Assembly (NCBI GenBank): GCA_031459765.1
Contig: JAVKHY010000001.1
Span: forward strand, 62,001 to 126,000
Source of the DNA: Armatimonadota bacterium
Lineage (GTDB): Bacteria > Sysuimicrobiota > Sysuimicrobiia > Sysuimicrobiales > Kaftiobacteriaceae
Length of the DNA: 64,000 nucleotides
Direction of reading: 5' to 3'
Under the pieces are notes generated by a model that saw nothing but the letters and a program-made list of their open reading frames with translations, did not search any database and had not been told where the DNA came from. The position numbers were made by a program, and so were the translations under genes. Shown here piece by piece: positions 27,310 through 35,276 of this stretch (its first letter is position 1; each line of letters starts with the position of its first letter).

Positions 27310-28050
27310 ATGATGGAGTTCGTCGGTAAAGTGGTCCTGGTGACCGGGGGAAGTCGCGGCATCGGCCGGGCCGTCGCCGCGGCCTTCGCCCAGGCAGGAG
27401 CCGCCGTGGCCGTCGCCTACCACCGGAGCAGGACCGAGGCGGAAGGCGTCGCCCAGGCGCTGCGCAGGGCCGGCCGCCGGGCACTGGCCATCCAGGCCGA
27501 CGTCTCGCGCGCGGGACAGGTGGCGGACCTCGTCCGTCGGATCCAGGAGGAGTGGGGACGGCTGGACGTTCTGGTCAACAACGCCGGGATCCTCAGGCGC
27601 AGCCCGCTGGACGGGCTCACGCTCCAGGAGTGGCAGGAGGTCCTCGACACCAACCTCACAGGGGCGATGCTGTGCGCGCAGGCCGCCGCCCCCTTGCTGC
27701 GGGCCAGCCGGGGGAGCATTGTGAACGTGGCCAGCATCCGCGGCCTGATCGGCGGCACCTCCCCGGCCTACGCCGCCAGCAAGGGCGGCCTGGTCGCCTT
27801 CACGAAGACGCTGGCCCGCACCCTGGCCCCCGAGGTCCGCGTCAACGCCGTCGCCCCCGGCTTCGTGGACACCGACCTGAACGCGCACCTCACCGTGGAG
27901 GACCGCGAGAGGATCACCGGACAGATTCCCCTCGGCCGGTTCGCCGAACCGGAGGAGATCGCCGCAGCCGTGGTCTTCCTGGCCTCGCCCCGCGCCGCCT
28001 ACATCACCGGGCAGACCCTCGTGGTGGACGGCGGGCTCACTATGTGGTAG
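27310..28050 (+). CDS. Short-chain dehydrogenase/reductase (FabG-like)
   Basis: 246 residues, classical SDR length. The cofactor motif TGGSRGIGRA lies near residue 13, NNAG near 90, the catalytic Ser near 140, and Tyr/Lys in YAASKGG near 156. The end is ITGQTLVVDGGLTMW. It resembles 3-oxoacyl-[ACP] reductases, but no other fatty-acid genes adjoin, so another alcohol/ketone substrate is possible. It stands alone and ends two bases from the convergent spoVR stop. Confidence 0.85.
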   Translation: MMEFVGKVVLVTGGSRGIGRAVAAAFAQAGAAVAVAYHRSRTEAEGVAQALRRAGRRALAIQADVSRAGQVADLVRRIQEEWGRLDVLVNNAGILRRSPLDGLTLQEWQEVLDTNLTGAMLCAQAAAPLLRASRGSIVNVASIRGLIGGTSPAYAASKGGLVAFTKTLARTLAPEVRVNAVAPGFVDTDLNAHLTVEDRERITGQIPLGRFAEPEEIAAAVVFLASPRAAYITGQTLVVDGGLTMW

Positions 28051-28052
28051 CC

Positions 28053-29219
28053 TCAGGTGGTGCTGAACCCGCGGCGGTCGTAGGTGTAGAGTTTGCCGTT
28101 GGCCCGCAGGCGGACCGGATTGCGCCAGAGCAGGTAGACGGCCTTCAGGAACAACCCCACGCGCTTGCTGTCCAGCTTGCGCTCTTCGTCGCGGTGGACC
28201 AGGACCAGTTCACGCTGGTGCGGTCCCGGCTCCACCTCGATGTAGGGCTCGCCCTTGAACAGCTTCTGGGTGATGAGCATCTCCTTGACCCGCTGCAGGT
28301 CGTAGGACTTCTGCTTCTCCTTGGGATCGTAGACGAAGATGTCCAGGGCCCGCACCATCTCCTCTGTCAGCACCTCGTCGATCAGCCGGATGTCCTCGTA
28401 ATAGGTGCGTATCTCCAGCGCCCGGTCGAAGCCCCGGTCGTTCTTCACCCGCTGGAACAGGGCGTAGCCGATGGTGTAGGGGGCGGGGCGGTTACACAGC
28501 TGGACACCCACGCTGGCCCACTCCCGGCTGGTCAGCACCTCGCGCAGCAGTTCGGCCTCGACGAAAGTGGCCCAGCCTTCGTTGATGATGTGGGTTCGCT
28601 GGATCAGGTCGAAGTATTCCGCCTCCTCGCGGATCATGGCCAGGATGTGCCGCTCCCACTCCTCCAGCGGGGCCCGCTCCTCCAGGGCGTAGATGAGGAG
28701 TCTGCGCCGCGCCGCCGGGTTGCGCTCGAAGGCGTTCACGGTGCGGGAGACGGTCAGCACGGCGTCCAGCAGCGGCTCAACACGCTCCCGGCCGTAGGTG
28801 GCCTCGTACTTCCGGATGGTTCGGGCGTGGAGCTCGGCCTCGTTGAGCATGTTCTTGTTGGACTTGCGGTACCAGTGGTTGTTCTTGAAGAAGTCCACGT
28901 GGCCGAAGACATGGGCGATGACCAGGACGTTCTGGAGGTAGGTGTTGCTGCCGCGCAGGAAGGCGTAGCTGGGATTCGTGTTCAGGACCAGCTCCAGGAT
29001 GCTGAAGACCTCCTTGTTCTGCTGGAGGGTCAGCTCCTTGTAGGCCCCGCCCCAGTACCAGTGGATGAACCGGTTGGGCAGGCCCATGCTGGCCACCTCG
29101 GCCAGCTCGTCGCTGTCTGTGAGGCGGAAGACCACCGGGTCGAAGGAGAGGCCGCGCTCCCGGGCCAGCCCCTCGATGCGGTCAATGACGCCGCGATAGG
29201 GCTCCACGCCGCCGCTCAC
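28053..29219 (-). CDS. spoVR: SpoVR-family protein
   Basis: 388 residues, somewhat shorter than the roughly 470-510 of Bacillus and E. coli members. The conserved N-terminal part contains MGLPNRFIHWYWGGAYKEL, NTNPSYAFLRGSN and VIAHVFGHVDFFKNN; further in are INEGWATFVEAELL and NPYAFG-like RPAPYTIGYALF. In spore-formers SpoVR affects the cortex; elsewhere it travels with PrkA and YhbH/YeaH in stress adaptation. It is the last gene of that trio. Its GTG start lies 38 bp inside yhbH; a later in-frame GTG (Val5) is possible. Confidence 0.92.
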   Translation of the reverse strand: MSGGVEPYRGVIDRIEGLARERGLSFDPVVFRLTDSDELAEVASMGLPNRFIHWYWGGAYKELTLQQNKEVFSILELVLNTNPSYAFLRGSNTYLQNVLVIAHVFGHVDFFKNNHWYRKSNKNMLNEAELHARTIRKYEATYGRERVEPLLDAVLTVSRTVNAFERNPAARRRLLIYALEERAPLEEWERHILAMIREEAEYFDLIQRTHIINEGWATFVEAELLREVLTSREWASVGVQLCNRPAPYTIGYALFQRVKNDRGFDRALEIRTYYEDIRLIDEVLTEEMVRALDIFVYDPKEKQKSYDLQRVKEMLITQKLFKGEPYIEVEPGPHQRELVLVHRDEERKLDSKRVGLFLKAVYLLWRNPVRLRANGKLYTYDRRGFSTT

Positions 29220-30348
29220 GTTCCTCGGCGAAAAACCTCAGGAATTCGGCCGCCGTCTTGCGGATGGCGTCGACGTCCACCAGGTTGCTGAACAGGACGC
29301 GGCCCCGCCGCCCCGCGGCCTCCTGCACGTACTCCGAAAAGCCGCCCACCCCGCGGCCGCCCGGGTTGACGTGCCCGTAGCAGACCAGGTCGAACCGCTC
29401 CAGGGCCTCGGCGAACCGGCGCTTGGCCAGATCAAAGTCGCCCGACGACGTCTCGCCGTCCGTGAAGAGGAACAGGAATTTGTCGTGCTCGGTGACGCCC
29501 TGGAGGAGCTGCACGGCCTTCTCAAACCCGGCGGAGATGTGGGTCCCGCCGCTGCTCTCGACGCAGAAAAACTCGTCGCGCGTCTTCTCCTCGGCCACAT
29601 CCTGGAAGACGACGTACCGCCGGAGGTTGGTGGGGTAGCGGCGCTCCAGGTAGTGCCACAGCACGAAAATCGTCTTCCGCACCAGGGAGAGGTACTCCCC
29701 GCGCATGGAGCCGGAGATGTCCAGGACGTAGACCTCGACGGAGCGGTGGTTCCGGTAGTCGGTGGGATCCTCCACGAAGTACCAGCCGTCCTGGGCCAGC
29801 TCGACCTCGTAGTCGCCGACGCCCCGCTCCCGGAGATTGCGCTGCAAAGCGGCCAGCATCGTCTCCTCCAGGTTCAGGTCGGGACGCAGGCCGATGCGGT
29901 CGAGATCGTACAGTTCCGGAAGATCCAGCGCCTCCGCTTCCCCGCCGGTGGCGGCATCGGCAAAGACAGGCAGGTGGATCTCGTCCAGCAGCACCTCCTG
30001 GGCCAGGCGGACGAACTCGTCGAAGTCCAGCTCCACCTTCATCTCCTTGCCGTGGTGGTCCCCGCCCAGCAGCCCGCCCAGAACCTGCATCTCCTCCCCG
30101 CCGGCCTGGCCGCTCCCCCCGCCGGCCCCGGCGCCGCCGCCGCGGGCCAGCACCGCGCTCTCCTCCCCAAACTTCAACGTCGGCAGGTCCAGCGTGGCGA
30201 TCTGGGTCTTCACCCGCCCGTCAACCACGAGCTCCTTCTGTTGGATGAGCTCGTTGAGATGCTGCTTGAGGTATTCGCGCAGGAGCGTGTCGTGTTTGTG
30301 CTGGGCGATGCGCCCCCGGTGGATGCGCATGGCGCGGGACGGGGGCAC
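29182..30348 (-). CDS. yhbH: YhbH/YeaH-family (DUF444) von Willebrand-like protein
   Basis: 388 residues. An N-terminal basic segment (RIHRGRIAQHKHDTLLREYLKQHL) is followed by a glycine-rich linker near 70-100. A VWA-like domain carries the metal-site sequence VLDISGSMRGEYLSLV near 215 and FTDGETSSGDFDLA near 300. This is the DUF444 protein that always accompanies PrkA and SpoVR; it probably bridges the two. The GTG at 30348 has GGGAGGAG nine bases upstream. It starts two bases after prkA. Confidence 0.92.
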   Translation of the reverse strand: MPPSRAMRIHRGRIAQHKHDTLLREYLKQHLNELIQQKELVVDGRVKTQIATLDLPTLKFGEESAVLARGGGAGAGGGSGQAGGEEMQVLGGLLGGDHHGKEMKVELDFDEFVRLAQEVLLDEIHLPVFADAATGGEAEALDLPELYDLDRIGLRPDLNLEETMLAALQRNLRERGVGDYEVELAQDGWYFVEDPTDYRNHRSVEVYVLDISGSMRGEYLSLVRKTIFVLWHYLERRYPTNLRRYVVFQDVAEEKTRDEFFCVESSGGTHISAGFEKAVQLLQGVTEHDKFLFLFTDGETSSGDFDLAKRRFAEALERFDLVCYGHVNPGGRGVGGFSEYVQEAAGRRGRVLFSNLVDVDAIRKTAAEFLRFFAEERERRRGALSRRH

Positions 30349-30350
30349 GG

Positions 30351-32006
30351 CTAGAAACTCCTCCCGATGACCTTGAACAGCGACCGGGCGCAGACGTCGC
30401 AGTAGCCGTACTCCTGGGTGGCGCTGCGGTACAGGACATCCAGCAGTTGCTGGCTCTTGCTGTCCAGCTCCTCGCTCTTCTCATAGAGCCGGAGGAGGTT
30501 CTTGATCTTGTTGAAGACGATCTCGTTGATCACCGGACGGAGGTGCTCGTTCTCCGTATAACGCATGCGGCGCAACTCATCCCTGCGCTCCAGCAGGACG
30601 TTCTCGAAGGCCACCCGCCCCTGCCGGCTGATCTGCCGCTTCTGGACCATAATCCCCTCGACCTCATCGACCAGTTCCTTCTCCCCGTTGGCCAGCGGCT
30701 CCCCGGCCACGTTGCGCGCGGCGGCGTCCAGATAGTTGAGGTAGAGGTTCTGGGCATAGTCGTAAAAGTGCCCGGGCACGATCTCCTCGACGATGAGATC
30801 GATCTTCCTGTTGATGAACTCGACCTTCGTCTCCTCGAACTGCTTGAGCAGTTCTTTCACGTTCAGGTCCTTGAAGGACTGGTGCTCGAAGGTCCGTTCC
30901 ACGGCCGCGGCGATCGTGTCCAGGTCCAGGCAGCGGTCGGCCAGGGTGTAGGCGTAGGAGAAGGCGTCCTCGAAGAACCGCGGGGACAGTCCGCGCAGCC
31001 CCTGGGACTCCTCGCGGGTCTTCAGGGCATAGCGCGCGGCGAGTTCGTAGACGTCCTCCGGGACGTGTTTGTCTTCTCCGCGGATGCGGTTGGCCCGGCT
31101 GATCAGGGCCTTGTAGATCTTCTTCTCGCCCTCCAGATCGGTGTTGTAGGGGAAGTCGATCTTGTGGATGCGGCCGCGCAGCGGCTCCATGATGTCCTCG
31201 GAGACGAAGACCGTGTACTCCGGGTAGTTGCTGTGCCCGATCACCACCTCGTCCACGTGCACGGTGGGAAAGCTGGCCAGGTCGATGCGCTTGCTCTGGA
31301 TGAGCTCCAACAGCAGGGAGAGGAGCTGGCGGCGGCTCTTGAAGACCTCCGTCCAGTCCAGGATGCCGCGGTTGGCCCAGATGATCTTTCCCTCGAAATC
31401 GTAGGCCGCGGGATCGTAGGTGGACCCCCGCTCCTTGAGCATGGCGAAATTGATGTTGCCGACGAAGTTGGTGATGTCCTCGCGCCGCAGGTCGGTGGGG
31501 GTGTGCTTGGCCACGCCGATCTTGTCCCGGGCCGAGATGTAGATCCGGGTGATGGGGACCGCGCGCCACGTGCCGTGGCGGGCGATGATCCGGTCACACA
31601 CCGGACAGGGCACGGCCTCCTCGTGCCAGAAGATGCCGTGGTCTTCGCGCACCTCCGGCGGCACCAGGTCGAAGGGGTGCTGGTGGAAGGGACAGCCCTC
31701 TACCGCGTACAGCGCGCCGCTCGCCGTGTGGGAGTATTCCTCCAGCTTGCGCTTCAGCCGGTCCACGGTCATGGACTTGCCCGAGCCCTGCGGACCGACC
31801 AGGAGGAGCAGCCGCCGTTCCATGGACATCGAGTACGCCCGGAAGTAGGCCACGATGTCGTCAAGCTGCTTCTCCATGCCGTAGACGCCCTCGAAGACGC
31901 GGTCCCGGCCGTAGTGTTCGATCATGTCGGAGATGTAGTGGTGCGTGGTCCGGCGGAGGCGGCGGTCGTGTCGCGACTCCTGGAGGTAGTCGGCAACGGT
32001 GTGCAT
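30351..32006 (-). CDS. prkA: PrkA AAA+ protein (serine kinase/protease family)
   Basis: 551 residues; Bacillus PrkA and E. coli YeaG are about 630-640, so this copy has a shorter N-terminus and some internal loss. Walker A is GPQGSGKSM near residue 76. Typical blocks follow: YAVEGCPFHQHPFDLVP, CPVCDRI, DITNFVGNIN, NRGILDWTEVFKS and EEIVPGHFYDYAQNLYLNYLDAA. The C-terminus ends in YGYCDVCARSLFKVIGRSF. PrkA was described as a Ser/Thr kinase and more recently as an AAA+ protease in Bacillus. It heads the prkA-yhbH-spoVR operon and follows a long structured leader. Confidence 0.94.
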   Translation of the reverse strand: MHTVADYLQESRHDRRLRRTTHHYISDMIEHYGRDRVFEGVYGMEKQLDDIVAYFRAYSMSMERRLLLLVGPQGSGKSMTVDRLKRKLEEYSHTASGALYAVEGCPFHQHPFDLVPPEVREDHGIFWHEEAVPCPVCDRIIARHGTWRAVPITRIYISARDKIGVAKHTPTDLRREDITNFVGNINFAMLKERGSTYDPAAYDFEGKIIWANRGILDWTEVFKSRRQLLSLLLELIQSKRIDLASFPTVHVDEVVIGHSNYPEYTVFVSEDIMEPLRGRIHKIDFPYNTDLEGEKKIYKALISRANRIRGEDKHVPEDVYELAARYALKTREESQGLRGLSPRFFEDAFSYAYTLADRCLDLDTIAAAVERTFEHQSFKDLNVKELLKQFEETKVEFINRKIDLIVEEIVPGHFYDYAQNLYLNYLDAAARNVAGEPLANGEKELVDEVEGIMVQKRQISRQGRVAFENVLLERRDELRRMRYTENEHLRPVINEIVFNKIKNLLRLYEKSEELDSKSQQLLDVLYRSATQEYGYCDVCARSLFKVIGRSF

Positions 32007-32279
32007 CTCAGCCCCTGGTATCCCTCCAGACGACGACGACCGGATTGCTGGTTCTCATGCCCACCCTCCCGCCCGGCCAGTCGGGCGAGAAACGCAGAAA
32101 CCCGGCCGACAGGCTTCCGCCGGGTTCCGCGACGACACGAGCGTGCGCCTGATTGCCTGGGGCGCGTGGTCGCATGGAATACGCTCCGTCTGGCCCGTCC
32201 CGGGGGACGGGACTGAGTCCGAGTATGCGCCGGATGATGACAAACCTGTCACGGCGGCGCGTCAGACCGCCGGATATTG
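32007..32279 (-). promoter_or_regulatory. Long structured 5' leader of the prkA operon
   Basis: From the predicted start of transcription near 32279 to the prkA ATG the leader is about 270 bases. In RNA sense it holds three hairpins. The first is a 7-bp stem with a 4-base loop (32211-32205 with 32200-32194). The second is a 10-bp stem with a 12-base loop (32128-32119 with 32106-32097), followed by a pyrimidine-rich run. The third is a 6-bp stem (32087-32082 with 32075-32070) whose 3' arm touches the ribosome site of a 16-codon reading frame. I recognise no known riboswitch class. No protein gene fits this 290-bp gap apart from the mini-ORF. Confidence 0.5.
32008..32058 (-). CDS. Putative 16-residue leader peptide before prkA
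   Basis: ATG 32058 is preceded by GGGAGGG at good spacing. It encodes MRTSNPVVVVWRDTRG and stops one base before the prkA ATG. The run of four valines and the tight junction suggest a leader peptide coupled to prkA translation; chance is not excluded at this size. Confidence 0.35.
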   Translation of the reverse strand: MRTSNPVVVVWRDTRG

Positions 32280-32285
32280 CTGGTG

Positions 32286-32314
32286 AGTATACGGCGGGCC
32301 TTCCCCGCTGTCAA
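32286..32314 (-). promoter_or_regulatory. Promoter of the prkA-yhbH-spoVR operon
   Basis: On the minus strand: consensus TTGACA at 32314-32309, a 17-bp spacer and TATACT at 32291-32286. It lies in the gap between prkA and the convergently placed end of the mntR-like gene's neighbour region. Confidence 0.8.
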
Positions 32315-32350
32315 ACCGTACGAGAGGACCAGAGGGGCCGGACGGGCGGC

Positions 32351-33031
32351 CTACGAAGCGTGGTCCGGGGTCAAGGCGGCCGGCGACGCCGCGACGTGCA
32401 CAGCGTCGGCCAAACGCCGACTGAGGTCCTGCTCCGCGCCCTCGGTGCGCACCCGCAGGCCGCCGTCGGCGGCGACCTGCAGCACGCGCACTTCGGTCCC
32501 CGGAAGCAACCCCGCCCCGGCCAGATCGCGCAGGACCTCCGGATTGCGGTCGCTCACGCGCACGATGGTGCCGCCCTGCCCCGCCCGCAGGTCGGAGAGG
32601 AGGGGATAGTGCGCCTCGGCCACCGTCCCGTCGCGGCCGGGGATGGGATCGCCGTGGGGATCGTGGGTCGGCTCCCCCAGGGAGGCGGCGATCCGCTCTT
32701 CCAACTCCTCGGAGAGGACATGTTCCAGGCGGTCCGCTTCCTGGTGGACGCGCTCCAGGCTGACCCCGAGCGCCTGGGACAGGTAGAGCTCCAGCAGCCG
32801 GTGATGGCGGATGACCTCCAGGGCCACCTTCTCCCCCGTCGCCGTCAGCACCACGCCGCGGTACGGCGCGTGCTCGACCAGGCGGAGCTGGGCCAGCTTC
32901 TTGATCATGTTGGAGGCGGACGCGGGGGAGACCGCCATCTCCGCGGCCAGGGCATTGGTGGTGACCCCCGCCTCCTTCCGCTGGAGCCGGTAGATCGTCT
33001 TGAGGTAGTCCTCGACGGAACGGGTGAGCAT
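32351..33031 (-). CDS. DtxR-family metal-dependent repressor, MntR-type residues
   Basis: 226 residues from ATG 33031. It contains a winged helix (1-65; MAVSPASASNMIKKLAQLRLVEH is the recognition region), a dimerisation/metal domain (66-140) and a C-terminal FeoA-like SH3 domain (about 150-215). At the primary metal site Asp8 (VEDYLKTIY) replaces DtxR Met10 and Asp100 (EADRLEHV) replaces DtxR Cys102, with Glu103 and His104 kept. Acidic residues at these two places mark Mn(II)-sensing MntR rather than Fe(II)-sensing DtxR/IdeR. It is the last gene of the operon it probably represses, beginning two bases after the ZIP gene. Confidence 0.9.
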   Translation of the reverse strand: MLTRSVEDYLKTIYRLQRKEAGVTTNALAAEMAVSPASASNMIKKLAQLRLVEHAPYRGVVLTATGEKVALEVIRHHRLLELYLSQALGVSLERVHQEADRLEHVLSEELEERIAASLGEPTHDPHGDPIPGRDGTVAEAHYPLLSDLRAGQGGTIVRVSDRNPEVLRDLAGAGLLPGTEVRVLQVAADGGLRVRTEGAEQDLSRRLADAVHVAASPAALTPDHAS

Positions 33032-33033
33032 CG

Positions 33034-34200
33034 TCAGGCCGCCACGAACAACCCGGTCAGATACATCACCAGCAGACCCGCCCCGAACCCGGCGAGCTGA
33101 TACCCGAAAGCCGGACGGCGCCCTTCGGCGACCATCATCCTGACGATCTCGTAGACGACCTGGAAGATCGCGCCCGCGCCGAGGGCCAGGAACAGCACGG
33201 CCAGCACCGGCGAATAGCTCAGGCCGCCGACCCAGGTCCCCAGGATCGTGGGCAGGCCGGCCAGCGCGCCCAGCCCGGTCAGCCGTCCCAGCGTCACGTG
33301 GTCGCGGGCGATGGGCGCGACGATGGCCAGCCCTTCGGTGGTATTGTGGACGGCGAACCCGATGACGAGGAAGGTGCCCAGCGCCACCTTGCCCAGACTG
33401 TAGGCCGCGCCGATGGCCAGCCCCTCCCCGAGGTTGTGCAGGCCGATCCCCAGGGCGACGAGGAGGGCCAGGGCGAAGCGCCGACGGACGCCCTCGGCCT
33501 GCACCAGGCGCCGGCTGACCCAGACCAGGAACAGCGCCGCGGCGAGGATCCCCAGCAGGACGAGGGCCGGCCCCTGGAAGGCCGGCGGGAGGCCGCCCGC
33601 GGCCTCGAGCGCATCCTCCAGCGCGTCCACGCCAAGAAACAGCAGCAACCCGGCGGTCAGCGCCAGGAAGAAGGACACCCACCGCTGGTCCAGGTCCCGG
33701 ATGAAGGGCAGCCACAGCAGGCCGAGGAAGACCGGGATAACCCCCACATAGACGCCGAGGAGCGTGAAGGTGAGCAGGTAGCGGGGGTCCACGCGCGGAC
33801 TGGCCGTCGCCACTTCCACAGTGTGCTCGAACGCCACGCCGGTGGAGGTGAGCAGCTTCAGATGGTGGGCTTCTCCTTCCACCCAGGGATAGGCCAGGGT
33901 GATGGTGGCCCTGCCCAGCCGCGGCACCGTGGCTCCGGGGACGATGGTGAACTGCCAGTACGCCCCGTCCACGAGGACCTGGGCGATGGTGACCGGCTGC
34001 GGCCCGCCGTTGGTCACATGGACCACCATCTGCCCCGGGCTGAGCGCGACCCGAGCGACGGTCAGTTCTTCGACGGGCGGGAAAGCGGCCTGGAACACTC
34101 CCAGCGGCCCGACCCGCAACAGCACGATGACCAGGACGGCGAGGAGGATCAGCGGCAGGACCGCCCAGATCAGGGTCGCCTGCCGTCTAGACGACGCCAT
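33034..34200 (-). CDS. ZIP-family metal transporter with extra N-terminal domain
   Basis: 388 residues. A membrane helix at 10-30 leads to an extracytoplasmic beta-rich segment (about 35-135; VVHVTNGGPQPVTIAQVLVDG, TITLAYPWVEGEAH). An eight-helix ZIP core follows. Metal-site motifs are HNLGEGLAIG near 253 and HNTTEGLAIV near 283. ZIP proteins import Zn, Mn or Fe; the MntR-like regulator points to Mn. The extra domain is not part of standard bacterial ZIPs and could be a metal-delivery or docking module for the multicopper oxidase encoded before it (14-bp overlap). Confidence 0.9.
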   Translation of the reverse strand: MASSRRQATLIWAVLPLILLAVLVIVLLRVGPLGVFQAAFPPVEELTVARVALSPGQMVVHVTNGGPQPVTIAQVLVDGAYWQFTIVPGATVPRLGRATITLAYPWVEGEAHHLKLLTSTGVAFEHTVEVATASPRVDPRYLLTFTLLGVYVGVIPVFLGLLWLPFIRDLDQRWVSFFLALTAGLLLFLGVDALEDALEAAGGLPPAFQGPALVLLGILAAALFLVWVSRRLVQAEGVRRRFALALLVALGIGLHNLGEGLAIGAAYSLGKVALGTFLVIGFAVHNTTEGLAIVAPIARDHVTLGRLTGLGALAGLPTILGTWVGGLSYSPVLAVLFLALGAGAIFQVVYEIVRMMVAEGRRPAFGYQLAGFGAGLLVMYLTGLFVAA

Positions 34201-35200
34201 CGTCGGTCACCTCGAACATCCCCATCCAGCCGAGCTCGGTGAACTCCGTCTGGTGGGCGTGGAACATGAACCGGCCGGCGAAGGGGAAGCGCATCTCGAG
34301 GATGGCGCGTTCGGCCTGGCACAGCATGATGGTGTCCGTGAACTCCGTGGGCCGCAGCTGCGTGCCGGTGCGGTAGACGTGGAAGAAGTTGCCGTGGATA
34401 TGGATGGAGTTGACGGGGTCGAACTCTGTGACGTTGACCAGGTAGATGCGCACCAGTTCGTTGCGCTTCACCGGGATGGGGTGTCTGGCGTAGTAGAAGG
34501 CTGCGGTGTTGACCGCATAGACCTCGTTCTCGTCGTCAAAGTTGGTGTCGAAGGCGTTCATCATCATGACCAGCTCCCGCGCCGGCGGTCGGCCCCGCTT
34601 GGGATCGACGATGAACGTGCCGTAGAGGCCCTTGTGGATGTGGCGCTTGAGGGGCAGGGAATGGCAGTGGTACAGATGGAGGCCGAAGGGGGAGGCCTCG
34701 AACTCGTAGGTGAAGGTCTCCCCCGGAAGGACGTCGCCCTTCCCGATGCCCGGCACCCCGTCCATCTCCGCCTTGTGGAACCCGTGAAAGTGCAGCGTGT
34801 GGGGATGCCGGCTGGCGTTGATCAGCTTGACGCGCATCAGATCCCCCTCCCTGGCCCGGAGGGTCGGGCCGGGGACCGCGCCGTTGAACACCCAGGCGGG
34901 GAAGAAGATCCCGGGGGCGATCTCGATCTCCCGCTCCGAGGCGACGATGGTGTACTCGCGGAGGGTGCGGCCGTCGGGCAACGTAGTGACCTTGCCCCAG
35001 TCGAACCGGGTCAGGTACTGCATCGGGTCGAAGCCCAGCCGCCTGAGGTCCACCTCGCCCACCGTGGCGTTGCCGCCGTGGACCGACAGGTGGGGTGGAG
35101 CGGCCACCGCCGCGGGAGACCTTCCCATCCGGCCGGCGGCAAGGACACCCAGCAGTCCGGCCGTACCCCTCAGCAGAAAGCCTCGTCTGGTCAGCGCCAC
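34187..35200 (-). CDS. Tat-exported two-domain multicopper oxidase
   Basis: 337 residues with a Tat-type signal (LTRRGFLLRG, hydrophobic to about 34). Domain 1 carries HTLHFHG (134-140) and HLYHCHSLPLKRH (175-187), the latter giving type 1 copper ligands Cys179 and probably His187. Domain 2 has HIHG (267-270), His274 and FHAHQTEF (His314, His316), with no Cys, so it lacks type 1 copper. This is the layout of two-domain oxidases with the type 1 site in domain 1 only. A metal oxidase (Mn, Fe or Cu) fits the operon. Starts at GTG 35200, touching the operator. Confidence 0.9.
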   Translation of the reverse strand: MALTRRGFLLRGTAGLLGVLAAGRMGRSPAAVAAPPHLSVHGGNATVGEVDLRRLGFDPMQYLTRFDWGKVTTLPDGRTLREYTIVASEREIEIAPGIFFPAWVFNGAVPGPTLRAREGDLMRVKLINASRHPHTLHFHGFHKAEMDGVPGIGKGDVLPGETFTYEFEASPFGLHLYHCHSLPLKRHIHKGLYGTFIVDPKRGRPPARELVMMMNAFDTNFDDENEVYAVNTAAFYYARHPIPVKRNELVRIYLVNVTEFDPVNSIHIHGNFFHVYRTGTQLRPTEFTDTIMLCQAERAILEMRFPFAGRFMFHAHQTEFTELGWMGMFEVTDDGVV

Positions 35201-35230
35201 TTTAGCCCCGTCTAAATTAGCCTTGGCTAA
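35201..35230 (-). promoter_or_regulatory. Tandem DtxR/MntR-type operator
   Basis: A perfect interrupted palindrome TTAGCC-TT-GGCTAA lies at 35217-35230, directly next to the -10 box and over the expected transcription start. A second, weaker one (TTTAG, six bases, CTAAA; 35201-35216) adjoins it and reaches the start codon. Size, symmetry and place fit binding by the MntR-like protein encoded in the same operon; binding is inferred. Confidence 0.7.
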
Positions 35231-35260
35231 AATCTACTCCAGGCTTTAGGCGGCAGTCAA
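35231..35260 (-). promoter_or_regulatory. Promoter of the multicopper oxidase-ZIP-mntR operon
   Basis: On the minus strand: TTGACT at 35260-35255, an 18-bp spacer and TAGATT at 35236-35231. The operator palindrome follows without a gap. Confidence 0.7.
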
Positions 35261-35276
35261 GGCCGTAGGACGGGGT

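Noticed and set aside
28053-32006. Evidence of sporulation from SpoVR, YhbH and PrkA
   Set aside because: These three also occur together in many non-spore-formers; no sporulation-specific gene (yabP, yabQ, spoIIE, spoVT) is seen in the window.
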